From: Thermosediminibacteraceae bacterium
GTDB lineage: Bacteria > Bacillota > Thermosediminibacteria > Thermosediminibacterales > Thermosediminibacteraceae
Assembly: GCA_021890755.1 (NCBI GenBank)
Contig: JAKKUQ010000001.1
Location: 218,063-282,062 of the forward strand
Length of the DNA stretch: 64,000 nucleotides
Direction: 5' to 3'
The position numbers were made by a program, and so were the translations under genes. The notes below the pieces were generated by a model. The model did not search any database and was not told the DNA's origin. It saw only the letters and a program-made list of their open reading frames with translations. Numbering within the stretch: position 1 is the first letter of the stretch; the number at the start of each line of letters is the position of its first letter. Of this stretch, positions 28,396 through 35,847 are shown piece after piece.

Positions 28396-28977
28396 TCAGC
28401 TTTTCGAGTAAATAATCCTGAAAATGTAGTCTGCAACGATGGCAACCAGCGTGGAACAGATGCTGGCGAAAAGAATAGCACCCACCACTTCCGATGGATT
28501 TTTAGAGCCTGCCGCAGCTCTGAGAGCGATTATAGTGGCTGGCACTAAGGTTACGCCGGAGGTGTTTATAGCAAGAAAGGTACACATGGCTTCCGTTGCA
28601 GTATCGGGATGGGGATTGAGCTTTTGCAGTTCCTTCATCGCTTTAAGGCCGAAAGGAGTTGCAGCGTTGCCGAATCCCAGCATGTTTGCACTCAGGTTCA
28701 TCAGTATACTTCCCAAAGCCGGATGTCCTCTGGGTATCGAGGGGAAAAGCAAGGTAAAAACCGGTGCTATAAACTTGCTCATTTGGTCTATTAGACCGGA
28801 TGCTTCGGCTACTTTTGCTATTCCTAGCCAGAGACTTATAACTCCCATAAGGTTTATTGCCCTTTCAATGGCGCTGCTTGCTGCATTTAACGCCGCAGGA
28901 GTTATAACCTCCAGCCTTCCGTTCCAGGCAGCAGCAAATATCCCCCCCAGTATTAAAAAAGAAAAAATCCAGTTCAC
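28396..28977 (-). CDS. spmA: Spore maturation protein A
   Basis: SpmA is the membrane partner of SpmB. The 193-residue protein contains a hydrophobic N-terminal helix, the motif LMGVISLWLGIAKVAEASGL near residue 45 and the highly conserved ANMLGFGNAATPFGLKAM near 98. FLAINTSGVTLVPATIIALR is near 130. The start is GTG at 28977 after AAGGGGG. It is directly downstream of the L,D-transpeptidase gene (16 bases) and upstream of spmB, which suggests one transcript for envelope and spore functions. Confidence 0.95.
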   Translation of the reverse strand: MNWIFSFLILGGIFAAAWNGRLEVITPAALNAASSAIERAINLMGVISLWLGIAKVAEASGLIDQMSKFIAPVFTLLFPSIPRGHPALGSILMNLSANMLGFGNAATPFGLKAMKELQKLNPHPDTATEAMCTFLAINTSGVTLVPATIIALRAAAGSKNPSEVVGAILFASICSTLVAIVADYIFRIIYSKS

Positions 28978-28993
28978 TTTGTTTCCCCCTTTA

Positions 28994-30301
28994 TCAATCG
29001 TGAATTACAACCAGCGTTCCTTCAGGGATATTTTCGTAAAACCATTTGGCATCTTCGTCCTTTAACCTCACGCAACCGTGGCTTGCGGGTATACCAAGCT
29101 TTTCGTATTCTTCCCTTATGAGGTTCCGATCCCTGTCTCTCGGCATGGAATGAAAAAGATAATTGTCCTTTATCCTCACCCAGTAAAATGCTCCCTGGCC
29201 GAATCTTTCCGAAAAAAACCACACTCCCCGGTCCTTCACGGTAAAATATCCCCGGGGCGTTTCGGTATCGGGGCCAGGCCTTCCTCCCGATGCCAGCATG
29301 GTCTTTATGATTTTTTTGCCCCTATATACCACCACCTTCTGCACGGGCCTCAAGTTAACCTCTACCCATAATCGGTCACCCAGATCCTTAGTGGTAAATT
29401 CAAACCTATAGTGTGCCAATTTTTGCCCGTACACTGAAGTTCCCTCGACCGAAACCTCATACTTTTCTCCCGGGAGGAAAACTGAATGAGGTTTAAACTC
29501 GGCTGTTTTCCCCCGGCAAATCACATCCCCGGTCATCCGGCTCACTTTAATGAAAACTTCCTTCATTTCCTGGTCAAAGTCGACCTTTAAAACTGTGTAC
29601 GGCATTACATCTTTTTTGCCGTTTTCGGGATCGGTAGAGATTACTTTCGGAATTGGAGCAACTTCAAACCACCGGTAAAAACCGGCAAAGATACTTTCAT
29701 TGCCCTCAAACTTCACAAAGTATTTTTTTCCGGGTTGTAATGGGTCCCGAGGTATGAGAAGCCACTGGCTGGTGTCCTTAAACAATTTGCCTATTGCCAT
29801 GGGAATATAGCGAGGCCTCAAAGCAAAATCGAAATCTGTCCTTAGGGATTTGAGCTCCGCTTCACCAACAGGGGTGCTGAAGCTCAAAACCACGGGGCCT
29901 GAACTTGCAACCGGCGACGAAACCCCTACCAAAAAAGGCCGTATTTTTACCCTGTAATAAACTTTCACGCTCTTGAGAAGCCCCGGCACTGCGGTCTTTA
30001 ACGGTTCTATGCGAAGCATCGTTTTAAATCCTTTAGGAAGGCCTTTTTCCATGGCGTATATTTCCAAATTTCGGTCATCAATCCAGCGAAAAGTCTTTAC
30101 AAAATCCACCCCTGGCCTTTCAGATTCCAGGTGGATCTTATCTCCCACATCCCGTTCTATTACCGGGACGTAAAAGTTCACCCTTATCCGCACAAGTCCT
30201 GTATCGTTCAGTTGCTCTATTGTCACATCGTTGAAACGAGATAGTGCTATCCACGCCGTAATAAGGACAAGAATCATTAAAAGCAGGTACCTGCCCTTCA
30301 C
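28994..30301 (-). CDS. L,D-transpeptidase (YkuD) with Ig-like domains
   Basis: The enzyme forms 3-3 or other L,D cross-links in peptidoglycan using an active-site cysteine, outside the membrane. The 435-residue protein has an N-terminal anchor or uncleaved signal (residues about 4-22, LLLMILVLITAWIAL) and two to three beta-sandwich Big/Ig-like domains, with STDPENGKKDVMPYTVLKVD near residue 225. The YkuD domain occupies the last 120 residues, with FHSMPRDRDRN and the catalytic IPASHGCVRLKDEDAKW. The start is GTG at 30301 after AAAGGGGGTGG. It is upstream of spmA-spmB on the same strand, consistent with a role in spore or stationary wall, which is inference. Confidence 0.92.
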   Translation of the reverse strand: MKGRYLLLMILVLITAWIALSRFNDVTIEQLNDTGLVRIRVNFYVPVIERDVGDKIHLESERPGVDFVKTFRWIDDRNLEIYAMEKGLPKGFKTMLRIEPLKTAVPGLLKSVKVYYRVKIRPFLVGVSSPVASSGPVVLSFSTPVGEAELKSLRTDFDFALRPRYIPMAIGKLFKDTSQWLLIPRDPLQPGKKYFVKFEGNESIFAGFYRWFEVAPIPKVISTDPENGKKDVMPYTVLKVDFDQEMKEVFIKVSRMTGDVICRGKTAEFKPHSVFLPGEKYEVSVEGTSVYGQKLAHYRFEFTTKDLGDRLWVEVNLRPVQKVVVYRGKKIIKTMLASGGRPGPDTETPRGYFTVKDRGVWFFSERFGQGAFYWVRIKDNYLFHSMPRDRDRNLIREEYEKLGIPASHGCVRLKDEDAKWFYENIPEGTLVVIHD

Positions 30302-30351
30302 CAGCCCACCCCCTTTTAACTATTTTTATGACCGAAAAAAAACAATTTTGA

Positions 30352-30385
30352 CCAAAAAGAAAAAGGATGCCTTAACAGACATCCT
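30352..30385 (-). terminator. Intrinsic terminator of the sigma factor/ABC operon
   Basis: A hairpin AGGATG ... CATCCT with a 10-base loop is followed on the minus strand by TTTTCTTTTT, about 40 bases after the permease stop. Confidence 0.75.
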
Positions 30386-30423
30386 CTTGAAAGCGCTTTG
30401 TTTTTCTTTTTACATGCTATCTT

Positions 30424-31266
30424 TCATATATCCCTTAATGTAAAGCTCCTGGCTGCCATATAGAGCACAAAAATAGTATAAGCCGCCGCGTAAATGAGCA
30501 TATAAACGCTCGGTTCCGCCCCACCCCCCAATAAGTTATTCCGCATAAGGTATACTTCACCCGACGAAAATAAAAGCGAATTCATCTTCCTGTACAGTGC
30601 ATCGGTGGGCATTATCAGGCTTGAAATAATCCCAGCATTTATAAGCCCTTTTGCGCTACGCCCCCCAAGGGATATCAAATATCCTATTCTTTCCAGCCAG
30701 CCTCCGATAAGCGCAAAGCCGTATAGCATAACCGCCATAATGCCGGTACCGAGCGTGGACATGCGCGCGCTCCCCCATAAACACACTGAAAGCAAAATGA
30801 TAGGAATCCACAAAAATAGAAGGGCACTATAAAAAATCTGTGTAAAATTAAAAACTATTCTTGCCCCAAAAGCCTTGTTTAAAAACAAAATGCTAAGGAA
30901 AAGGATTAAGGCGTAAGATGATACCAAAAGACCTATCCCGCAAAATTTCCCGAGAACTACCTCCCAACGCCTTATCGGTTTTACCAAGACCGCCTGCATT
31001 ACTCCGCTTTCTATGTCCCCCGAAAGCGCACCTGCAGAGGACAGGATTACCAAAAAGGCAACGATAAGGGCTGCAAAATAAAGCCCTATCGAAATAAATT
31101 CCGAAGAAATCGGCACCGCAAGAGTGCTAAGCTTCGGCAGGTCTTTATAAGCTTCTCTAATCCCGAAACCATAAAGGGCAAGAAAAGCCACGGTCAACAA
31201 TAACACAAAAAGCAGCGCCCTTTTATACAGCATTTCCTTAAATGTGTACTTCATCAGCGTTATCAA
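30424..31266 (-). CDS. ABC transporter permease (ABC-2 type)
   Basis: This is the membrane part of an exporter with the ATPase encoded at 31238-32164. The protein, about 280 residues, has six hydrophobic helices with the ABC-2 pattern: RALLFVLLLTVAFLALYGFG, then a helix near residue 65 (FAALIVAFLVILSSAGALSG), SGVMQAVLVKPIRRWEVVLG, and a last helix before the C-terminus. The start is taken as TTG at 31266, 8 bases after GGAGG; an ATG at 31254 lacks a ribosome site. It overlaps the ATPase gene by 29 bases, indicating coupling. The substrate is unknown. It is the last gene of the sigma operon. Confidence 0.88.
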   Translation of the reverse strand: MITLMKYTFKEMLYKRALLFVLLLTVAFLALYGFGIREAYKDLPKLSTLAVPISSEFISIGLYFAALIVAFLVILSSAGALSGDIESGVMQAVLVKPIRRWEVVLGKFCGIGLLVSSYALILFLSILFLNKAFGARIVFNFTQIFYSALLFLWIPIILLSVCLWGSARMSTLGTGIMAVMLYGFALIGGWLERIGYLISLGGRSAKGLINAGIISSLIMPTDALYRKMNSLLFSSGEVYLMRNNLLGGGAEPSVYMLIYAAAYTIFVLYMAARSFTLRDI

Positions 31267-32164
31267 AGGCTTCTCCTCCCTGCACCAGATAGACAAAAAG
31301 CTCCTCCAAAGACCCGCCTTCTATTTTGAGTTCGTAAAGGGGAGTTCCCGATTCCACTATCGTTTTTGCTATGATGGGTATATCCTCCCTTTTGCTTATT
31401 TTAAGCGATACGCAATCGTCTTTTTGCTCCACCCATTTGGCAATTTTCATAAGGTTATCCACAAGGCCCGGAGCTGGTGTGCCTATGCGTACCACTATGT
31501 GGGAATTGGCCAAAAGCATGTCTTGCAGATTCCCTTGGGCTATTATTTTGCCTTTGTTTATTATCGCCACCCGGTCGCACACCATTTCAACTTCGCTTAG
31601 AAGGTGGCTGTTTAGAAAAACGGTTTTCCCCTTCTTCTTCAGGTGCTTTATAATCTCGCGCACCTCTATTCTGCCGACGGGGTCCAGGGCTGAAGTGGGC
31701 TCATCGAGAAAAAGGAGCTCCGGATCAGCCAAAAGGGCTACAGCCAAGCCAAGCCTCTGCTGCATCCCTTTGCTGTAACTTGCTACTTTCTTTTTTTCAT
31801 GCCCGGAAAGCCCAACCAGTTCTAAAAGCTCTGAAATCCTTCTTTCGAGCCTTGGGATTTTGTAAAGCTCCGCATGAAACCGCATGACTTCCAAGCCCGT
31901 CATCCAATCGTGGTAGCGGAAATTTTCGGGCAGGTATCCTATTTTGGCTTTTACCCTGGTGTCCCCCAGGTTTTTGCCGAGGATGCGAGCAGTCCCTGCG
32001 GTGGGGCGCAAAAGCCCCACCAAAGTTTTTACCAGGGTGCTTTTCCCGGCACCGTTAGGCCCTAGAAAACCGAAAACTTCTCCCTGCTCGACGCTTAGAT
32101 TAACGTCGACACATCCGCCCTTACCGTTATACTGTTTCGTCAATCCGAAAGTCTCTATAACCAT
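31238..32164 (-). CDS. ABC transporter ATP-binding protein
   Basis: The 308-residue ATPase has Walker A GPNGAGKSTLVK (residues about 35-46), the Q-loop with GYLPENFRYHD, the signature region SYSKGMQQRLGLA near 130 (a variant of LSGGQ), Walker B LLFLDEPTSALDPVG near 150 and the H-loop FLNSHLLSE. A C-terminal domain of about 90 residues is typical of CcmA/NatA-type exporters for antibiotics, lipids or Na+. The ATG at 32164 follows GAGGTGAAG. It sits 4 bases after the anti-sigma gene and overlaps the permease gene. The target is unknown. Confidence 0.93.
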   Translation of the reverse strand: MVIETFGLTKQYNGKGGCVDVNLSVEQGEVFGFLGPNGAGKSTLVKTLVGLLRPTAGTARILGKNLGDTRVKAKIGYLPENFRYHDWMTGLEVMRFHAELYKIPRLERRISELLELVGLSGHEKKKVASYSKGMQQRLGLAVALLADPELLFLDEPTSALDPVGRIEVREIIKHLKKKGKTVFLNSHLLSEVEMVCDRVAIINKGKIIAQGNLQDMLLANSHIVVRIGTPAPGLVDNLMKIAKWVEQKDDCVSLKISKREDIPIIAKTIVESGTPLYELKIEGGSLEELFVYLVQGGEAFDNADEVHI

Positions 32165-32168
32165 CTCT

Positions 32169-33287
32169 TCACCTCAAGGAAGCAGCTATTTGAAGTAGTT
32201 CCTGTGCCGGGAGGTTTCCCTCAAGGACGAATATGGTTTGGTCTTCTGTCCATATAATTGTGTAATCTACCGCGTTATCTCCCCAGGTCCTCTTCACTAA
32301 AAGACCCGGCTTACCGTTAACGGTTATTTCTTCGGTATCGGCGTGTTCCGTATCAACCGGTATAGGCATGGTAGTTTGCCAGTCCTCGATTCCGTAAAGC
32401 TGCTGTCTTATGTTCTCCGGTAAAAACGGCAGCTCAAGCACCGCCTCTCTTACGGCGGTCAAATCTACTCCTTCAGGAACATGTATTTCGGGCGCTCCTA
32501 TCTGACTCAGGACGAAAGATTTAAATTCTCTAGATTTTACACCTTCATTGACATAGCTCTGTCTTACTATTCCTTTGCTTGTTACCACAAAGGTTTTGCC
32601 ATCCAACTCTTTAGGCAACAATTTGGTTCCCCCAAGGGCCGATATCAATTGGTTCATGCCGTCCACCTTAGGCGTAATCTCTATTCGCTGGGGCTTTTCT
32701 ATGCCAACAAAGGTCAATTCAAATCCTTCAGGAGCTTTTAGCGGCTTATATTCAAAGGCAACCTTCTCGAAGACCAATGCTATGTCCTCCGGCTTTACTT
32801 CTTCAAACCCCCCGCCGGTGGCCCTTACCTTGCCCAACTGCTCCAGGTCAATTTCCTTAATCCCGCTTTCGTTTAACCTATGTTTTATTTGCTCCAGGTC
32901 CTCCGGCGTTATTTTCACAGCCTCAATTTTCGAAAGCCTAAATATGCTAAGAAAATCCGCCACCGCGTCCCTTACGGGAGCAAACCAAATAGCCGAAGAA
33001 ATCACAAGCACCGCCATAAAGGCTGCAACTAGCTTACCGTATTTTTTCATAATATCTTGCGCTCCTTTCTTAATCATAAGATATTTGTATCGCTTTTTTA
33101 GGGAATCCTCAGGGGGATTAAAATCAAGGGCGAGTTTATTTTTTGCAAAATCACCCAAATCCTTCAATTCCCTCAGCAACTTTTCACAGCTTCTGCAGCT
33201 TGCAAGATGAGCTTTTATCCTTTTTTCTTCCTTCTCGTTCAACTCGCCGTCTAAATACGCCTGAAGCATCCCCTCATCGTAGCACAC
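32169..33287 (-). CDS. Zinc-finger anti-sigma factor with extracytoplasmic domain
   Basis: The 372-residue protein should hold the ECF sigma factor inactive until an envelope signal arrives. The N-terminal 45 residues form a putative zinc-binding anti-sigma domain (MLQAYLDGELNEKEEKRIKA, then HLASCRSC as the H-x3-C-x2-C metal site). One membrane helix follows near residues 87-105 (LVAAFMAVLVISSAIWF). The rest is outside the membrane, including a region like MucB/DUF4367 (residues about 160-372, VTSKGIVRQSYVNEG, GLLVKRTWGDNAVDYTIIW). The start is GTG at 33287 after GGGGGTGTG. The gene follows the sigma gene by 3 bases, the usual order. Confidence 0.9.
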   Translation of the reverse strand: MCYDEGMLQAYLDGELNEKEEKRIKAHLASCRSCEKLLRELKDLGDFAKNKLALDFNPPEDSLKKRYKYLMIKKGAQDIMKKYGKLVAAFMAVLVISSAIWFAPVRDAVADFLSIFRLSKIEAVKITPEDLEQIKHRLNESGIKEIDLEQLGKVRATGGGFEEVKPEDIALVFEKVAFEYKPLKAPEGFELTFVGIEKPQRIEITPKVDGMNQLISALGGTKLLPKELDGKTFVVTSKGIVRQSYVNEGVKSREFKSFVLSQIGAPEIHVPEGVDLTAVREAVLELPFLPENIRQQLYGIEDWQTTMPIPVDTEHADTEEITVNGKPGLLVKRTWGDNAVDYTIIWTEDQTIFVLEGNLPAQELLQIAASLR

Positions 33288-33290
33288 GGG

Positions 33291-33764
33291 TCACACCCCC
33301 TTTTCGTATAATTCTTTAAATTTCCGGTGAGCCCTAGCTATCAGCGTCCCCACTGATGTCCTTTTTACCCCCAGAACTTCGGCAATTTCTTCATAACTAT
33401 AACCGGAATGTTTCATGATGAGTATTAACCTGTCCCTTTCATCCATTTTCATGAGCACCTGACGAACGTAAATCTGTTCCTCCTTAAGGGGTGAGAGTGC
33501 TTCTTCATAATTCCCTTTTAAAATCCAGAATTTTATCTCTAGCTTTTTCCTGTTGCTCTCACCCCGCAGGTGATTGTAGGCTATATTTTTTGCCACCCGA
33601 AAAAGCCACGCCCCTATACTTCCCTCCTTCCCCGGGGGATTTTGGTAAAATTTCAAAAACACTTCCTGTGCCAGGTCTTCGGCGAGAAAAGGGTCGTTAA
33701 GTATGCAAAAAAGCTGCCGATACACCTTGGCGTAGTAATTAGAATATACCTCGTTATACTCCAG
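33291..33764 (-). CDS. ECF-type RNA polymerase sigma factor, probable CTG start
   Basis: This is a sigma-70 family ECF factor with region 2 (DPFLAEDLAQEVFLKFYQN, GAWLFRVAKNIAYNHLR) and region 4 (ERDRLILIMKHSGYSYEEIA, then VLGVKRTSVGTLIARAHRKF as the helix-turn-helix). The first ATG/GTG/TTG in frame is a GTG at 33725, which has no ribosome site and would cut off the first helix of region 2. The frame is open further upstream and encodes EYNEVYSNYYAKVYRQL, which fits the family. GGGGGTGG at 33778-33771 stands 6 bases before a CTG at 33764, taken here as the start (157 residues). It should direct transcription of its own operon with the anti-sigma and ABC genes. Confidence 0.85.
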   Translation of the reverse strand: MEYNEVYSNYYAKVYRQLFCILNDPFLAEDLAQEVFLKFYQNPPGKEGSIGAWLFRVAKNIAYNHLRGESNRKKLEIKFWILKGNYEEALSPLKEEQIYVRQVLMKMDERDRLILIMKHSGYSYEEIAEVLGVKRTSVGTLIARAHRKFKELYEKGV

Positions 33765-33829
33765 AGAAAACCACCCCCGTTTAATCCCCGTTCCATAGAT
33801 TAAGACACATCAAAGAGGGTAAAAGTGAC

Positions 33830-33851
33830 AAAAAAAATAGGGAAAACCCTA
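33830..33851 (-). terminator. Small terminator-like hairpin upstream of the sigma gene
   Basis: On the minus strand TAGGG-TTTT-CCCTA is followed by eight T, about 65 bases before the sigma factor start. It could be a backup terminator for the aminotransferase transcript or an attenuator in the sigma leader. The rest of 33852-34008 shows no gene. Confidence 0.5.
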
Positions 33852-34008
33852 CGTTTTAAAAAACCGGTAATCGAAAGGTGTAGTTCCGCGCTCTCCAGGT
33901 TATAAACGGTTTGGGGGTTATTAACTTTTAAGGAGATTACCGTTTACAATTACAATTAAGTTCAATTCTATTATCCTTTTATCACCTGACAAGCGTCAAT
34001 GTAAAATT

Positions 34009-34036
34009 TTAAAAACCCCGGCTTGAATAACCGGAG
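34009..34036 (-). terminator. Intrinsic terminator of the aminotransferase gene
   Basis: On the minus strand CTCCGG-TTATTCAAG-CCGGGG is followed by TTTTT, 6 bases after the stop codon. Confidence 0.8.
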
Positions 34037-34042
34037 CACCAG

Positions 34043-34927
34043 TTAATCTTCGGAGTATATCTTTTCGCCATCGATCTTTACCAGTTCTTTAAAAGCTTTG
34101 AGAAGCAGTTTTGTTACAGGGCCCGGCTTTCCGTCACCAATCACCCTACCATCAACTTTTACGACAGGAATTACTTCAGCAGCTGTTCCCGTCAAAAAGC
34201 ATTCATCGGCCGCATACACTTCGTACCGGGTAAACAGCTTTTCTTCCACTTTGATATTATGTTTTTGCGCAAGTTCTATTATGGCATTCCTGGTGACGCC
34301 TATGAGAATTCCAGCATAGGTCGGTGGGGTAATAAGCACACCATCTTTGACTATGAATACATTATCTCCTGTACATTCGGCCACGTAATCATGAGTGTTG
34401 AGGATAAGGGCTTCCATTACTCCGGCAAGGTTCGCCTCTATTTTCGCCATTATATTATTCAAATAGTTGAGACTCTTTATCTGGGGATTTACCCCTTCAG
34501 GTACGTTTCTTCGCGTTGCCGCGGTGATGATTTCAAGCCCTTCTTCATACATTTTCTGAGGATAAAGCACAATTTCATCAGCTATGCAAACGATAGTAGG
34601 TTCATGGCATTTTCTCGGGTCAAGTCCAAGATCCCCACTACCTCTTTAAACGACCAGCCTTATATAAGCATTTCTCAAATTATTTTGTCTTAATGTTTCT
34701 AGCACTACCTCTTTCATTTCATCTTTCGTAAGCGGTATGTCAAGCATTATCGCTTTTGCTGCGCTATAGAGCCTATCCAAATGCTGTTTTAAGCGAAATA
34801 CCCTTCCGTCGTAAGCACGAATGCCTTCGAAAACTCCGTCTCCGTATAAGAATCCATGGTCGAATACGGAAATTTTGGCTTCCTCCTTGGGATAGTATTT
34901 GCCGTTGATGTAAACCTTAATGCTCAT
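34043..34927 (-). pseudogene. ilvE: Branched-chain amino acid aminotransferase (class IV) with an in-frame stop
   Basis: The family transfers the amino group between branched-chain amino acids and their keto acids using PLP. Read as one frame there are 294 codons: [20 protein letters not shown] near residue 22, then the segment AYIRLVV, a TAA (34648-34646), and RGSGDLGLDPRK. Next come PQIKSLNYLNNIMAK with the PLP lysine near residue 155 and AAEVIPVVKVDGRVIGDGKPG near the end. The TAA stands where the family usually has Thr or Ser; a TCA-to-TAA change would explain it. Both halves stay in the same frame and look otherwise intact. The ATG at 34927 follows AAGGGGTGG. The T-box and terminator around it are intact, so the loss is recent or a base error. 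A second class IV aminotransferase lies at 59861. Confidence 0.88.
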
Positions 34928-34957
34928 TTTAAAGATCCACCCCTTAGTTCACTCAAA

Positions 34958-35190
34958 AATTAAAAAAAATTAACCCCTCCCTCCCGAGGTTAAACTTAAT
35001 CACAGGGACGAAGGGGTAATTGCCTTGCGGTACCATCCTTGTTTGCCCTTATAGGATAAACAGGCCTTCTTTTTTAACGCTCAATGCAGCTCCGGACTAC
35101 TTTCTTTCGCCCGGGCTGTTCGGGAGCGACGGGAATAACCGGCTCTCTTTTACCGCAGTCAATTTATCCCCTTTTCCCTCATCACATATT
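34958..35190 (-). promoter_or_regulatory. T-box leader of the branched-chain aminotransferase gene
   Basis: The minus-strand leader has a stem I region starting near GATGAGG (35188) with AAAAGAGAGCCGG. It then has the T-box core GGATGGTACCGC at 35038-35027, which pairs with uncharged tRNA ends. A terminator follows with arms around TTACCCCTTCGTCCC and GGGAGGGAGGGGTTAA and a run of eight T (34969-34962). This is a standard tRNA-sensing attenuator. The amino acid is presumably a branched-chain one from the gene it controls; the specifier codon could not be assigned by eye. Confidence 0.9.
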
Positions 35191-35206
35191 TTCTATATAT
35201 CTATAT

Positions 35207-35329
35207 AAAAAATAGCGGCTTTTCCTTAGTATAGTAGGAACTTGCCGCTAGAACCTTTTATGCTACGGTGTTCCGGGACCTCTCCGGATTGTACCGCTCG
35301 TTCACAGACGCCATAAGCTTTTAGGTTTG
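35207..35329 (-). promoter_or_regulatory. Second structured leader with its own terminator, upstream of the T-box
   Basis: Between the promoter and the T-box the transcript first forms a region with CGGT (35296-35293) pairing ACCG (35269-35266) around the loop AATCCGGAGAGGTC (35290-35277). An intrinsic terminator TAGCGGC ... GCCGCTA with six T follows (35250-35207). The early AGCGG (35298-35294) can instead pair with CCGCT of the terminator's second arm, giving a possible antiterminator. The loop resembles the PyrR-binding consensus ARUCCNGNGAGGYU in 13 of 14 positions. The class is not established. Confidence 0.55.
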
Positions 35330-35335
35330 ATATGC

Positions 35336-35365
35336 ATTTTAGCACCACTCTTTTTATGTTGTCAA
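35336..35365 (-). promoter_or_regulatory. Sigma-A promoter of the tandem leader and ilvE
   Basis: On the minus strand TTGACA (35365-35360) and TAAAAT (35341-35336) are 18 bases apart. Confidence 0.85.
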
Positions 35366-35398
35366 GGGGAGGATGCAAACTCGCCGCAAAAGTTTCGA

Positions 35399-35839
35399 TT
35401 AAACTGACTCATTAAGCCCTAGCTGCCCTATGCCCTTAACCAGGGTATTCCAGACCTCCGGGTGGCTTTTTTTGAGATTGACCGGCCGGCCATCTTTGCC
35501 AGTAAATGCGTGCTCAGTGTAGCCTTCTGCCAAAAGTACTCCATCCCCTTCTCGAAAGATCTCGTATGCTAGCTTCACTCTCGTAGGTTTTATCTCTACC
35601 ACCCTCGTTTTGACTTTTATCCTATCCCCGTACCGTGCCGACCGCTTGTAGCGACAGAAGCACTCTATTACCGGCAAAAATATCCCATCTTTTTCCATGT
35701 CCGCATAAGGCAATCCTATTGCATCAAAAAATTCGGACCTTCCCACTTCAAACCATACGTAATAATTGGCGTGGTAAACAACCCCCATTTGATCGGTCTC
35801 CGCGTACCTAACCGAAACGGAAGCTTCAACGGCTTTCAC
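35399..35839 (-). CDS. YbgC/FadM-type acyl-CoA thioesterase
   Basis: The 146-residue hotdog-fold protein should hydrolyse acyl-CoA thioesters. It has the family motif VRYAETDQMGVVYHANYYVW near residue 10, with the catalytic aspartate in ETDQMG and the HANY pattern. FEVGRSEFF and RVVEIKPTRVKLAYEIF follow. The length is normal. The start is GTG at 35839 after AGGTGATATT. It lies 8 bases after the pyruvate kinase stop and is probably the last gene of the pfkA-pyk transcript, an arrangement seen in some Clostridia. The substrate chain length cannot be read. Confidence 0.9.
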   Translation of the reverse strand: MKAVEASVSVRYAETDQMGVVYHANYYVWFEVGRSEFFDAIGLPYADMEKDGIFLPVIECFCRYKRSARYGDRIKVKTRVVEIKPTRVKLAYEIFREGDGVLLAEGYTEHAFTGKDGRPVNLKKSHPEVWNTLVKGIGQLGLNESV

Positions 35840-35847
35840 AATATCAC

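Noticed and set aside
28439..29065. Open frame of about 208 codons opposite spmA
   Set aside because: It is the mirror of a conserved gene. The translation has low complexity (A, S, I) and no ribosome site.
35222..35329. ykkC-type (ppGpp, PRPP or guanidine) riboswitch upstream of the ilvE T-box
   Set aside because: The expected CTAGGG / TTCCG core was not found, although ACACCG and ATAAAAGG fragments look similar. Left as an unassigned leader.
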